A stretch of 64,000 nt of DNA from [Clostridium] fimetarium (GTDB lineage: Bacteria; Bacillota; Clostridia; Lachnospirales; Lachnospiraceae), in NCBI RefSeq assembly GCF_900111235.1, contig NZ_FOJI01000008.1:1-64000 (forward strand), given 5' to 3'. Made by a program: the position numbers and the translations under genes. The notes beneath the pieces were generated by a model that did not search any database, was not told the DNA's origin, and saw only the letters and a list, made by a program, of their open reading frames with translations. Positions 16,083 through 25,380 of the stretch are shown piece by piece (position 1 is the first letter of the stretch; each line of letters opens with the position of its first letter).

Positions 16083-16216
16083 ATTTTTTCCTTCTTTCTT
16101 CATCGGGTCAGATTCTCTTTCCCTTCAGTCATTCACGCTGAGTATCATTCACGCTACGTAACATTCACGTAGGATGATTTTAAGATTCTATTTTTTCTTT
16201 TTTAATTTATCCTGTT

Positions 16217-17260
16217 TTATTGTAAGCTATGATGGTCACCACGGGAAACAACCACTTCATATCCTATGCCTTCCATTCGTTTCTGCATACAAAATCTGCA
16301 TTCAGCGGCTTCATCACCGGTACATATTTTATTATCATATAACATATATTTCTCCCTGACAGTTGTCGGTGAAAGATTTGGCATTACTACATTTGCACCA
16401 GCCAAAATGCCCTGTTCTCTACCCATTGGATCAATTGTCCCAAGCGCTGTTGTCGAAGGAAGCAAAACTTGTGGTACCATCAATCTAACCAAGCCCAACA
16501 TAAATAACGTTAGTTCCAAAGTTCCACCAGTTTGCCCAGCAAATGGGGTATCATGATGTGGTATAAATGGCCCAATCCCTACCATGTGAGGTTGTAATTC
16601 CTTAATGAAAATCAAATCCTCAACCAGATTATCAACCGTCTGATATGGAGATCCCACCATAAACCCGCAACCAACTTGATATCCAATCTTTTTTAGATCA
16701 AACAGACATGCTTTTCGGTTTTCAGGAGACAAATTCTTTGGATGTAACTTTTTGTAATGTTCATTATTAGCGGTTTCATGACGAAGGAGATATCGATCGG
16801 CTCCAGCATTAAAAAGCATTTGATAGCTCTCATGACTTCTTTCTCCTATTGAAAGTGTAATGGCACAGTCTGGATAAAGCGACTTGATTGCTCGTATCAT
16901 ATTCACTAATTTGTCATCTGTAAAATAGCTATCCTCTCCACCTTGCAGCACAAAAGTCCTAAATCCAAGTGCATGTCCAGACCTGCAACATTCAAGAATC
17001 TGTTCCTGGGTAAGTCTGTATCTATCTGCATTTGAATTGCTATTTCGAATTCCGCAGTAAAAGCAATCATTCTTGCAATAATTGGTGAATTCAATCAAAC
17101 CACGTATATAGACATCATGATCGTAATTTTCAAACCGAACCTGTCTTGATTTCTCGAAAAGGTATTGGGCTAGATCTGAAGTACGTCCTTTGATTAATTG
17201 TTTGAATTCTTCCGGCAAAAGGTTCTGCGTTTCAAATAATTTGTCGATGAGATTTTTCAT
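16217..17260 (-). CDS. hydE: [FeFe]-hydrogenase maturation radical SAM protein HydE
   Basis: The 347-residue protein has the radical SAM CxxxCxxC motif NYCKNDCFYCG, the LQGGED block and RHETAN. Near the C-terminus lie MPNLSPTTVREKY and the auxiliary-cluster cysteines around GDEAAECRFC. HydE processes the HydG iron synthon toward the diiron core. It starts two bases after the stop of the TM1266-like gene, with GAGGT as the site, so the two are translationally linked. Confidence 0.97.
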   Translation of the reverse strand: MKNLIDKLFETQNLLPEEFKQLIKGRTSDLAQYLFEKSRQVRFENYDHDVYIRGLIEFTNYCKNDCFYCGIRNSNSNADRYRLTQEQILECCRSGHALGFRTFVLQGGEDSYFTDDKLVNMIRAIKSLYPDCAITLSIGERSHESYQMLFNAGADRYLLRHETANNEHYKKLHPKNLSPENRKACLFDLKKIGYQVGCGFMVGSPYQTVDNLVEDLIFIKELQPHMVGIGPFIPHHDTPFAGQTGGTLELTLFMLGLVRLMVPQVLLPSTTALGTIDPMGREQGILAGANVVMPNLSPTTVREKYMLYDNKICTGDEAAECRFCMQKRMEGIGYEVVVSRGDHHSLQ

Positions 17261-17261
17261 T

Positions 17262-17558
17262 TTATACCTCGCTTATATAAGATTTCCCAATCGAAACCTC
17301 ATTTGTTATAATGGGGAGCTTTGAGTATACTGCCTTTGCACTTACTCCTGGTAATTTCCCAAGTTTTCCTGACAAGGCACTGATTACATCATTCGGTGCA
17401 TCCACTGCAATGCTAATAATATTGATATGTTTCTCTTTATATGGAATTCCCATTCTTCCAATGATATAGCTTCCATAATCATGCAAAATTCTATTTAACT
17501 TCTCAACCGAACCTGCATCTTCCACTATAATTCCTATAATTGCAACTCTCGTTTCCAT
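17262..17558 (-). CDS. TM1266-like iron-only hydrogenase system regulator
   Basis: The 98-residue ferredoxin-like-fold protein opens with METRVAIIGIIVEDAGSVEK, typical of the TM1266/NikR-C-like family that accompanies hydE, hydF and hydG. GRMGIPYKEKHINIISIAVD follows. There is no DNA-binding domain, so it probably acts as a small-molecule or metal sensor or partner rather than a repressor. It is the first gene of the maturation operon. A good RBS (AGGAGG) lies between it and the leader terminator. Confidence 0.9.
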   Translation of the reverse strand: METRVAIIGIIVEDAGSVEKLNRILHDYGSYIIGRMGIPYKEKHINIISIAVDAPNDVISALSGKLGKLPGVSAKAVYSKLPIITNEVSIGKSYISEV

Positions 17559-17581
17559 ATTACCTCCTTTTATTCAATGGT

Positions 17582-17607
17582 AAAAAAAAATACGCCAAAA
17601 AGGCGTA
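17582..17607 (-). terminator. Intrinsic terminator in the hydE operon leader
   Basis: TACGCC and GGCGTA pair around five T residues and are followed by nine T residues on the minus strand. It lies 24 bases before the first start codon of the operon, which suggests conditional termination. It could also simply end the upstream gene at 17790. Confidence 0.85.
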
Positions 17608-17745
17608 GTAATTTCATAAGTAACTATGACATTGCTTAGCCTTTCACCTTATAACCTGTATTCGGTGTCAGATACAACTATTGTAGCGAATCCATCTCAA
17701 CCGTCAGATAATACTTTCGGCTAGATCATTATGATTATTATAATA
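17582..17745 (-). ncRNA. Structured 5' leader of the hydrogenase maturation operon (candidate riboswitch or attenuator, unclassified)
   Basis: Read on the minus strand, nested complementary segments form a multi-helix domain. TAGCC (17719-17723) pairs with GGCTA (17637-17641). GTATT (17710-17714) pairs with AATAC (17658-17662). CGGT (17700-17703) pairs with ACCG (17663-17666). Inside are AGAT/ATCT and an ACAA-TAG-TTGT hairpin. An intrinsic terminator follows, and the first ORF begins only 24 bases later, leaving no room for a promoter. This is the layout of a transcription-terminating regulatory RNA. I compared it by eye with TPP, SAM, cobalamin, glycine, FMN, THF, c-di-GMP, NiCo and Moco consensus features and found no match. 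The call is inference from pairing and position. Confidence 0.5.
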
Positions 17746-17789
17746 TATAGTGTTTTATAATGCAACGCAAATTGAATTTACTAGCAATA

Positions 17790-18386
17790 TCAATGCATAA
17801 TTACCATTCCACCTTTTTCTTTATAACCAGTTTCCCAAAGTTCATTAAGTGAAAGCCAATGGGCATTGCTATATGTAGCGACTTTTATATAAAAATCTTT
17901 CTCAAATTCTTCATACCCCACGACTAAGAACCAATGCCAAGCAAAATCTTTAAAATTATGATTCTTATGTTTTAACAAAAGATAAGGTATGGGAATTCCA
18001 TTATCAATTTGTGTTTTAATCTGCACTGCGGCTTCCTCTTCTTTCATATCACCATTAAATTCTTGCATAAGTAAATCCACTTCATCAACATCGTTAAAAT
18101 ATTCTTGTATCCCATCTATAAACAGTTTTAATGTATTGACTCCTTTCAACCGTGGTCTAAGATATGGTTTCATTTTCATAGCAAACTTAATATAATCTTC
18201 TTTATTTAGTTTTTGTATATCATATGGATACAGGTGTGTTTTATTATCATGTAATGCCATTTTCAGGCTAAAATCACATGCTGTAATTGCTGCACATCCA
18301 CCCAATTTCATCATTGGATCTTTAAACCAATCCTGATTTCCACCAAATGAATTTTCTATATTAAAATAAGATAATTCTTTTCTCAT
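17790..18386 (-). CDS. Papain-like-fold (C39/BtrH-type) protein, function unknown
   Basis: The 198-residue protein has KLGGCAAITACDFSLKMAL at about residues 27-45, where Cys31 followed by Ala-Ala heads a helix, as in cysteine peptidases. HWFLVVGYE follows at about 151-159, which provides a matching His, then an acidic/Asn position in YSNAHWLSLNELW. This Cys-His arrangement fits C39-like peptidases or BtrH-like acyltransferases. There is no secretion signal. It sits upstream of the hydrogenase leader on the same strand with an AGGAGG-type site. Catalytic role is inference. Confidence 0.6.
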   Translation of the reverse strand: MRKELSYFNIENSFGGNQDWFKDPMMKLGGCAAITACDFSLKMALHDNKTHLYPYDIQKLNKEDYIKFAMKMKPYLRPRLKGVNTLKLFIDGIQEYFNDVDEVDLLMQEFNGDMKEEEAAVQIKTQIDNGIPIPYLLLKHKNHNFKDFAWHWFLVVGYEEFEKDFYIKVATYSNAHWLSLNELWETGYKEKGGMVIMH

Positions 18387-18557
18387 TGTTTAGCCCTCCT
18401 TTAATTTTCATATCTTAATTATAAAACATTATTATGAAATATCAACCACTTATTCTATAATCCCACATAATGGCACATTTTCATTTCTCTTGATCCATAA
18501 AAGTCCATTCAGGCAGTCTTGTGTTTTACAGGCAATTATACTTTACACCTTCGGATT

Positions 18558-18938
18558 TCAATTGTTATATGCTTGATCGTAAAAACACATCTGACTGTCA
18601 ATCTTTTGTTGATCATTCTCAAAATAAATATAAGTTCCATCAGGCTTCAGTAATCTTGATTTCACATTATCTTGAAGCATAATACGGAGCATATCCGTTA
18701 AACGATCAGCTATCTTTTCATCTAAAATAGGAGTTGCAATTTCAACTCTATGTGTAGTATTTCTAGTCATCATATCTGCAGATGAAATATAGATTTTTGT
18801 ATCTTCTCCCTCGCCAAAGCAATAAATCCTTGAATGTTCAAGAAATCTTCCCACTATACTTCTCACTTCAATATTATCGGTATACATCGCTACCCCAGGT
18901 TTTAGGCAACATATTCCTCTGATAACCTCCACTAACAT
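18558..18938 (-). pseudogene. Polyphosphate kinase C-terminal stub
   Basis: 126 codons match the C-terminal phospholipase-D-like domain of Ppk1: RGICCLKPGV, then RSIVGRFLEHSRIYCFGEGE, YISSADMMTRN and RVEIATPILD. Full Ppk1 has about 700 residues, and the catalytic His and the ATP-binding parts are missing. Homology stops at the frame's first codons. The 222 bp upstream hold no coding continuation, so this is a deletion remnant. Confidence 0.75.
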
Positions 18939-19160
18939 ACCTTAATTGATTTATCATGTGAGTCTTAAACAAAATGATAAATTTACAATCTTGTATATAA
19001 TTTAAACATTTTCATGAATTACTATACTAGATTGTAATGTATTTGGAGGTTTTATCTTAATAATACTATGAACGAAAATTACCATCTGAAAATTTAATCT
19101 AAATTGGTTAAACGAAAAAGCGTTATATGTAACTAAAACATCTTTTATATAATAAATAAC

Positions 19161-19826
19161 TTAAGTCAACTCTCTATAACCCATCGTAATCATCCAAATA
19201 TACGCACAGGTCTTAGGAATCATCATCATCCCTAATAGTGGATAAAACTCAGTTCCCAAGACCGTAATGACATAGAATACGAAACTGATTGCAATTGCAA
19301 GCCACATAAACCGAAAGTATCTATCCTTTATCAAGAAATTCTTCTTAAAGTATAACACGGCAATCATCCCGCCCATAACAATGAATGGAATGTTGCGATA
19401 AATCCCCCATTCATAACTACTGTCATTGACAAACCACCCATTTTGTGGAAAAACGCATAATCCGATTCGCGCAATTGCTAGTCCATATATTATGAACGTA
19501 ATTATTTTACTGCTTCTTTTGGAAATATTTATATGATTATGTTTTTGCCAAAAGTGATATAGAAGGATATAGAACACTGTCATCGTAATTGAAGTGACCA
19601 GTTTTCCAAAGCCAAGTGCCACTGGATAATTTTGAGTACCTCCATTCCACATCGCATATATTCTTGCAATTAGATGGAATGAATCACCAAGTCCGAGAAG
19701 TAATGTCATACTACCAAACAAAATATATTCATTCTTCCCTTTTGCATTTTTTAGTATCAGTATTCCAAGTAACCCTGCCGTAACTAGATATGCAATGTCA
19801 AATATTGATTCCATGATTGCCTGCAT
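19161..19826 (-). CDS. Multi-pass membrane protein, unknown function
   Basis: The 221-residue protein has about seven hydrophobic segments (for example residues 10-25, 35-55, 70-95, 108-128, 145-160, 172-195 and 198-216) linked by short polar loops. A DSFHLIARIYAMW stretch follows segment two. AGGAGG precedes the ATG. It resembles uncharacterised Clostridial seven-helix membrane proteins and has no recognisable transport or catalytic motif. It stands alone between spacers. Confidence 0.65.
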   Translation of the reverse strand: MQAIMESIFDIAYLVTAGLLGILILKNAKGKNEYILFGSMTLLLGLGDSFHLIARIYAMWNGGTQNYPVALGFGKLVTSITMTVFYILLYHFWQKHNHINISKRSSKIITFIIYGLAIARIGLCVFPQNGWFVNDSSYEWGIYRNIPFIVMGGMIAVLYFKKNFLIKDRYFRFMWLAIAISFVFYVITVLGTEFYPLLGMMMIPKTCAYIWMITMGYRELT

Positions 19827-20030
19827 TTTAGTATCCTCCTTAAATTCCCCTTGTCTTTTGTTGTCATAATGTTTACTTTTTCATTTTAGAATATCACATA
19901 TTTATCTTACAAGAATAGCTTGAAATATCAAGCATCATTATTTTATATCGTAAATATTGTAATCTTATATTTGTATTATAATATTTAGAAATGGTAATGT
20001 AAATATAATTGAGTTTAATTTTTCTCAATT

Positions 20031-20084
20031 AAAAGGCAATCTTAAAGAGGAATTTGTACCACTTTAAGATTGCCCCAAAAATCA
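20031..20084 (-). terminator. Terminator after the MerR-TipAS gene
   Basis: GGCAATCTTAAAG and CTTTAAGATTGCC form a 13-bp stem. On the minus strand TTTTAATT follows. It lies about 110 bases past the MerR-TipAS stop. The rest of 19827-20192 shows no gene. Confidence 0.75.
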
Positions 20085-20192
20085 TCTAACTTGTTGTATC
20101 GATTTAGATTTGTTTTTTCCTATTCATTCGCTTTCCTGTGTGAATTCTAACATTATCTATTATTTAAATTACTGATAACATTACTGGTCGTA

Positions 20193-21356
20193 TTACTGAT
20201 TGCTTTCCGAATAGAATTTTAATGCTTCACCGATAAATTTTGAGGAACCATTTCCATATTTCTTATCAATCACCCTTTTCCTAATAGATTCGGATAAATA
20301 TTGTTGTGCTGTATAACCCCAATAATTTTCGCCATCATCTATTTCTAAAGCGTCGTTAATTTTTTGGGTTGCATCTACTATCTCTTTAACCATCTCTTGA
20401 ATCTCATTTGAAGAAGGATCTTTATTTAAATCAGAGACGAGTTTCTGCATTAGTATTTCTAATTTAGGCTTGTAATCTCCCAAATATATAGTTAAAGCTT
20501 CACCTATAAATTTGGCGGCACCAACACCATATTTTTGATCAACTTTATTCATCCAATCAGGAAATACTAAAAAGCTTTGTACTATAACGTACCAATAGTC
20601 ATACTCTGCATTCATTTTAAAAATTTCATAATCCGTTTTCGCTATCGTTGTTATTTCTTTCGCAATCTGCTGGATTTCGCTTGAAGAAGGATCTTTACTT
20701 AAATCCGATACAAGGTTTTTATATAATTCTTTTAATTTAGGATGTCTATCTTCCAAACAATCCTTTTTAAACTCATCGATTTGTTCCTCCCTGTTTGAAG
20801 CACATGTAGCCTGTAAATTTTTCTTCATTGCTTTTACATATTTTTCAATGCTTCCATATTGATCTATAGCCATTTTAGCTATTTCAGACTCTTTGGCTTT
20901 ACATTTTTCAATAAATTCATTATATTTTTCCGTACTGCCATATGCTTTTATTATATAATCTTCGTGTTCCTTTTTAAACTCTTCCAGTGCAATATAATAT
21001 TCACTCATATCAAATTCTTTAAAACTCATATCATTTTCTCCTTTTAATGTTTTATTAATCAGTTCAACCAAATCATTCAATCTATTACATTTTAATATCA
21101 GCAATTTCTTCTGATTATTTAAAGTCTGCATGATATTATAATGAGGGCTATACATCATTTCTTTCACTTCTTTTAACGGAATATCAAGTTCTTTATAAAA
21201 CAAAATTTGCTGCAAAATCATAAGTGCTTCATCATCGTAAAGCCTATAGCCTACATCTGTATGTTCGCTTGGCTTTAATAACCCTATTTCATCATAATAA
21301 TGTAACATGCGCACACTTATGCCTGTCAAATCTGAAACTTGTTTTACTGTTTTCAT
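20193..21356 (-). CDS. MerR-family regulator with duplicated TipAS ligand-binding domain
   Basis: The 387-residue protein begins with a MerR winged helix (MKTVKQVSDLTGISVRMLHY, then YDEIGLLKPS) and a coiled-coil dimer helix. The C-terminal part is TipAS-like. A subdomain ending KFIGEALTIYLGDYKP is followed by a second copy ending KFIGEALKFYSESNQ, each preceded by LVSDLSKDPSS or LVSDLNKDPSS. TipA-type regulators bind thiopeptide and other antibiotics and activate resistance genes. Canonical TipA has about 250 residues, so one copy of the subdomain is extra. The target is not evident; it may autoregulate. Confidence 0.85.
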   Translation of the reverse strand: MKTVKQVSDLTGISVRMLHYYDEIGLLKPSEHTDVGYRLYDDEALMILQQILFYKELDIPLKEVKEMMYSPHYNIMQTLNNQKKLLILKCNRLNDLVELINKTLKGENDMSFKEFDMSEYYIALEEFKKEHEDYIIKAYGSTEKYNEFIEKCKAKESEIAKMAIDQYGSIEKYVKAMKKNLQATCASNREEQIDEFKKDCLEDRHPKLKELYKNLVSDLSKDPSSSEIQQIAKEITTIAKTDYEIFKMNAEYDYWYVIVQSFLVFPDWMNKVDQKYGVGAAKFIGEALTIYLGDYKPKLEILMQKLVSDLNKDPSSNEIQEMVKEIVDATQKINDALEIDDGENYWGYTAQQYLSESIRKRVIDKKYGNGSSKFIGEALKFYSESNQ

Positions 21357-21581
21357 TGCAATTCCTCCATATATAATTTCAAGTTTAATCCATCTACTAA
21401 ACTCTGCCGGCGATTATTTTGTAAATATTTCAAGCTCTATTATCATCTTACACTATGACATGATGTTAGAGTCAACAGTTTTATAATAATATTATATTTT
21501 TCATTGTAACACTACCTTTTTTCGCATTGATTTATTCTTTTTATTCTTATAACTCATTTATATAATAAATAAGCCACCGTA

Positions 21582-21613
21582 TAAAAAATGGTAACCCTCA
21601 ATTGGGTTACCAT
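21582..21613 (-). terminator. Terminator after the GH5 gene
   Basis: ATGGTAACCC and GGGTTACCAT pair around TCAATT. On the minus strand a run of T residues follows. It lies about 155 bases past the GH5 stop. The rest of 21357-21767 shows no gene. Confidence 0.8.
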
Positions 21614-21767
21614 TCTGTCATTTAATTATATTTGCTTTTCTTTGTTTCTTTGAAATAAATTTTTCCTGTGTCTTTTCCATTTTGTAAAAAGCAAACACTT
21701 CATTAATCAAAATAATATCAACATGTCACAAAATATACAACTACTAATTAATCTTATGAAAGTATCT

Positions 21768-22793
21768 TTATAATAAAGCTATCAACTCTTCCTTAATTGT
21801 TTCATAGTGTTTTTCAGTAATTCCAAAATCCATTTCCTTATAACTCCAAGCTGCTCGTCCAATCCCATACTTTTCAAAAACTGCATGAATGTCCTGATAC
21901 CACTTTATTGTACTGTCTAATGGAGCCTGATTGATCACTCCATATTCTCCGCAATATAGCATCGCATCATTATCCTCCGCCTTTTTAATAGCCTCTTTAA
22001 ATATCGCTTCAAAAAATGACTGCCCAAGTGCATTCACACCATCCACATATAAACACTCATTAAATGAACCATCAATCATTTTACCAGCCTCCTGATAAAC
22101 GCCCAATGAATCTGGATATGAAATATGAAAATCAGAAGGCATATTTAAAACCCAGTTTGCTGATTGATGCGTGAAAATCAAAGGATCATAGCAATGAAAA
22201 TTATATATGACATTCTCATCATACGGAGCGTCTAGCAACTTAACCTTTGTCACACTATTATTGCACACACCACCAACAATGATATAATTTTTCTTCGATA
22301 TTTTACGGATTTCTTCAATTGTTAGCCGGATAATCTTATTCCAAAGCTGAGCTACATTAGGGTCCACTACTTCATTTAACAGTTCAAATGCTAACATATC
22401 CCCCAGTTTTCCATAACGTCTGGTAAGTTCTTTCCATAGATTTACAAACCGAATTTGTAATGCTTCATTCTCAAAAAATCCGTTCTCGTTTTCTTGGAAA
22501 TCAAAGGAATACCCCTTGGTCTTATGAAGATCTAATACCATATTTAAATGATATTTTCTACACCACTCGATGCAAGTATCAATATATGAAAACCCTTCTT
22601 CTATATAAGTTCCATCTTCTTCCTGAATCAATTCATAATCAACTGGAACTCGGATATGATCTAATCCCCACTCTGCAATCTTTGCAATATCCTCTTCTTG
22701 AATAAAGGTATCGTAATGCTTTTTCGCAGGCTTACACTGCGATAACCATCCACCTAAATTAACTCCCTTTTGAAAGCCTTCAAATTGTCTCAT
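21768..22793 (-). CDS. Glycoside hydrolase family 5 enzyme, probably cytosolic
   Basis: The 341-residue (beta/alpha)8 enzyme has GVNLGGWLSQ, HIRVPVDYE, LHKTKGYSFDFQ, the acid/base motif FELLNEV (Glu about 139) and the nucleophile motif YCGEYGVIN. FHCYDP carries the conserved His-x-Tyr. There is no signal peptide, so it likely acts on imported oligosaccharides such as cello-, manno- or beta-glucan fragments. Exact specificity cannot be read. It is divergent from an AraC regulator across 132 bp, which probably controls it. Confidence 0.9.
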   Translation of the reverse strand: MRQFEGFQKGVNLGGWLSQCKPAKKHYDTFIQEEDIAKIAEWGLDHIRVPVDYELIQEEDGTYIEEGFSYIDTCIEWCRKYHLNMVLDLHKTKGYSFDFQENENGFFENEALQIRFVNLWKELTRRYGKLGDMLAFELLNEVVDPNVAQLWNKIIRLTIEEIRKISKKNYIIVGGVCNNSVTKVKLLDAPYDENVIYNFHCYDPLIFTHQSANWVLNMPSDFHISYPDSLGVYQEAGKMIDGSFNECLYVDGVNALGQSFFEAIFKEAIKKAEDNDAMLYCGEYGVINQAPLDSTIKWYQDIHAVFEKYGIGRAAWSYKEMDFGITEKHYETIKEELIALL

Positions 22794-22925
22794 TTATTAT
22801 CCTCCTCTAGATGTTTATTTTTCTTCACAAACCTAATTTTATCATGTATAATATAAGATAAATATCACTATTCTGGTATATATGTCAATATCATGGCATG
22901 AAATTCTTAGAAAGGAGGATACCAA

Positions 22926-23678
22926 ATGTCCGAAAATATGAATCAGAAATTGGCTTCTCTGCTTTTTTTGCAAAGAGAATTTCAAACAAAACATCCTGTC
23001 TATGAAAAGGAACTTGCTTTTTATAGTCTGGTAAAAGAGGGCAATGTAAAAGCATTACATGAAATGGAAGAAGAATTTACTTTTATAGATAAACCAGAAA
23101 ATGGCGTACTTTCCAATAATCCTAAGCGGAATCTTCTTTATCATGTAATTGTAACCATTGCAATGATAACACGCTTCTGTATTGAAGGTGGCATGGATAG
23201 TGAAACTGCTTATACACTAAGCGACCTGTATATCCAAAAAGCAGATAAAGCTTCAAACTATCAAGAATTGAAAAAAATACACAAAGAGGTGTCTTTTGAC
23301 TTTGCATCCAGAATGAATTCTTTACGTAAAGAAAAATTCTTTTCAAAACACATCATCAAAAGCCTTGATTACATATTTGAGCACCTCAATGAATCCATTA
23401 CCATTCGTCAGATTGCTGATTCCATTCACATAAACGAAACTTATTTATCGAAATTGTTTAAAAAAGAAACAAGCACGACCATTGGTGAATACATTCAAAG
23501 CAAAAAAATTGAAGTTGCAGAAAATATGTTAAAATACTCGGACTATTCCTGCGTAGATATTGCTAATTATCTGGCATTTTCATCGCATAGTTACTTTATT
23601 CAAGTCTTTAAAAAACATACCAACTTAACGCCTAGCATCTATAGAAAAATTAATTATAGGAAGAACTGGATCCAATAA
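22926..23678 (+). CDS. AraC-family transcriptional regulator
   Basis: The 250-residue protein carries a C-terminal AraC DNA-binding domain (TIRQIADSIHINETYLSKLF and the segment ending LTPSIYRK). Its N-terminal all-helical region of about 150 residues contains HVIVTIAMITRFCIEGGMD, typical of Firmicute AraC proteins in sugar loci. AAGGAGG precedes the ATG. It faces the GH5 gene head to head and is its likely activator. Confidence 0.9.
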   Translation: MSENMNQKLASLLFLQREFQTKHPVYEKELAFYSLVKEGNVKALHEMEEEFTFIDKPENGVLSNNPKRNLLYHVIVTIAMITRFCIEGGMDSETAYTLSDLYIQKADKASNYQELKKIHKEVSFDFASRMNSLRKEKFFSKHIIKSLDYIFEHLNESITIRQIADSIHINETYLSKLFKKETSTTIGEYIQSKKIEVAENMLKYSDYSCVDIANYLAFSSHSYFIQVFKKHTNLTPSIYRKINYRKNWIQ

Positions 23679-24002
23679 TCATAATTATTTTCACAACGAT
23701 TGATTTCTCCTACTACTATCTTAATGACATATATCAACATTTTAGCCTGACGGTAAATAAGTTATCTGTAAAGAATCCTTTGGGTAGTTTTCCTTTCTTG
23801 TATAGTCAAATTATAAAATACGCTTATATTTTCTATATTAAGACTTACAAACTCAATAAAATAAAGAGTATTATTGAATCTCCATAATATTGGATTTTCA
23901 TAATACTCTTCTAACAAGCAAACAATACAATAGACAATTGAATACACAAGCCTCAACTTGACTATGTAAAAAATGATTCTTTGTTCTGTTGTTATCAATA
24001 TT
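23679..24002. other. Gene-free spacer
   Basis: No supported gene is present. A 78-codon frame on the minus strand lacks a ribosome binding site and looks like translated AT-rich noise. No clear terminator for either convergent flanking gene was found. Confidence 0.5.
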
Positions 24003-25340
24003 CTAAAATTTTCTTAATTTGCTTCCATTTAATTCATTTAGAATAATTCCATATTTTTTTGCATAAACACATGCTTCACCGGCTATCTGACCCATATCGA
24101 TGACGGTCGGGAGTATTCTTACACTTGCCTGCATTAGAAAAGTGGTTGAAATGCATCTTCCTACGGTTATGAGATTTGATACACTGCTATTGATTAACGA
24201 ACGGTATGGTATTTCATAATATTCACCTGGCTTGAACTTATCCATATGCACAAGTCCTTTGCTTGCCGAATGAACATCTATATACCAATCTCCCTTTGCA
24301 ATTCCATCTTCAAAGTGTTCCCTATTAATGTAGTCTTCTTCGGTTAAAACATATTTCCCTACAAGCCTATATGATTCTCTGATTCCAAGCATAGAAGCTT
24401 CCCTTGCAAGAAAACAGTTTTCAAATCCTGGCATATATGTTTTAAGAAAGCCTACAAGTCTGTGAATCATCTGACGACCTTCTATTATCGCTTTTGAACG
24501 GTTAATTACACTTGTATTATTTGTAAGTGTAGAGATGTGAGGACAGTTAAATGTCATACAACCTTCTTTTAGTGGGAGCGAAAAACATTGATAATATCTT
24601 AAATCCTCATTTTTCAATATTCCTTCCTCAACACCTTTCTGAAAGATTGGTTCAAGCTTGAATTTCTTTCCTTTTACCATTGCAGATTCAAAAAAATATC
24701 CTGTTTTCAAAGGTGAAAACTCATCATTTAAAGAAATACAGTATTCACGGTATTTATCCACATTAATTCCGCCGACCTCAAATCGCAAGGAACTCATTTG
24801 ATTATTACCATCTTCATCACCTGAAGTAGTTTCAACACTGGCTAATCTTGTAAGAATGGCATCACCACTAGCATCAATAAAATTACGACCTTCAACGGCA
24901 GTTATACCTTCCACTGTCATGAGTATTAGGTATTTTATAACATTGTTTTCTTTTATGCAATCAATCAATACAGTATCATATAAAATATCTCCACCAAATC
25001 CTATGTACATTTCTTCTAAAATTTCAGCCATAACTTCCGGATTAAACCATACATATTCTGTAATCGAATCTCTTGTTGCGCATCCTTTTTCAATTAACTT
25101 TCTTTCGATTTCATAAAAGTTTTCAAAGTGTTCAACATAGGATGGCATCATTGGGCTAACAAGTGCATTTGTCGATGTTCCACCAAGTGAAATTTGCTTC
25201 TCAATAATCAATGTTTTGGTTCCGCCCTTGGCCGCACTTATTGCCGCAGATGCACCTGCACTTCCACCACCAACGACAACAGTATCATATCCACCTAATA
25301 TTTTTATGTCCTTATCGTTATATTTAATACAATTTCTCAT
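24003..25340 (-). CDS. FAD-dependent oxidoreductase (FAD_oxidored family)
   Basis: The 445-residue flavoprotein opens with the dinucleotide-binding YDTVVVGGGSAGASAAISAA and LIIEKQISLGGTSTNALV. It contains FIDASGDAILTRLA and, at the C-terminus, VGRCISTTFLMQASVRILPT with a GQIAGEACVYAKK end, as in the FAD_oxidored family often found in sugar and polyol loci. The substrate is unknown. It is the last gene of a leftward series that includes the metallopeptidase-like protein, HyuA and the permease, with a 40-bp gap to the gene before it. Confidence 0.85.
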   Translation of the reverse strand: MRNCIKYNDKDIKILGGYDTVVVGGGSAGASAAISAAKGGTKTLIIEKQISLGGTSTNALVSPMMPSYVEHFENFYEIERKLIEKGCATRDSITEYVWFNPEVMAEILEEMYIGFGGDILYDTVLIDCIKENNVIKYLILMTVEGITAVEGRNFIDASGDAILTRLASVETTSGDEDGNNQMSSLRFEVGGINVDKYREYCISLNDEFSPLKTGYFFESAMVKGKKFKLEPIFQKGVEEGILKNEDLRYYQCFSLPLKEGCMTFNCPHISTLTNNTSVINRSKAIIEGRQMIHRLVGFLKTYMPGFENCFLAREASMLGIRESYRLVGKYVLTEEDYINREHFEDGIAKGDWYIDVHSASKGLVHMDKFKPGEYYEIPYRSLINSSVSNLITVGRCISTTFLMQASVRILPTVIDMGQIAGEACVYAKKYGIILNELNGSKLRKF

Positions 25341-25380
25341 TGTCTTCCTAGCTCCTTTACGTGTTCAAATTCATCCTACA

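Noticed and set aside
17582-17745. T-box or TPP/SAM/cobalamin riboswitch
   Set aside because: The GGGTGGNACCGCG T-box sequence, the TPP CTGAGA/ACCTGA pair, the SAM-I and cobalamin box sequences are not present. Kept as an unclassified structured leader.
23762-23998. 78-codon minus-strand frame between the AraC and FAD oxidoreductase genes
   Set aside because: It starts at a TTG without a ribosome binding site and has a composition typical of translated AT-rich spacer.
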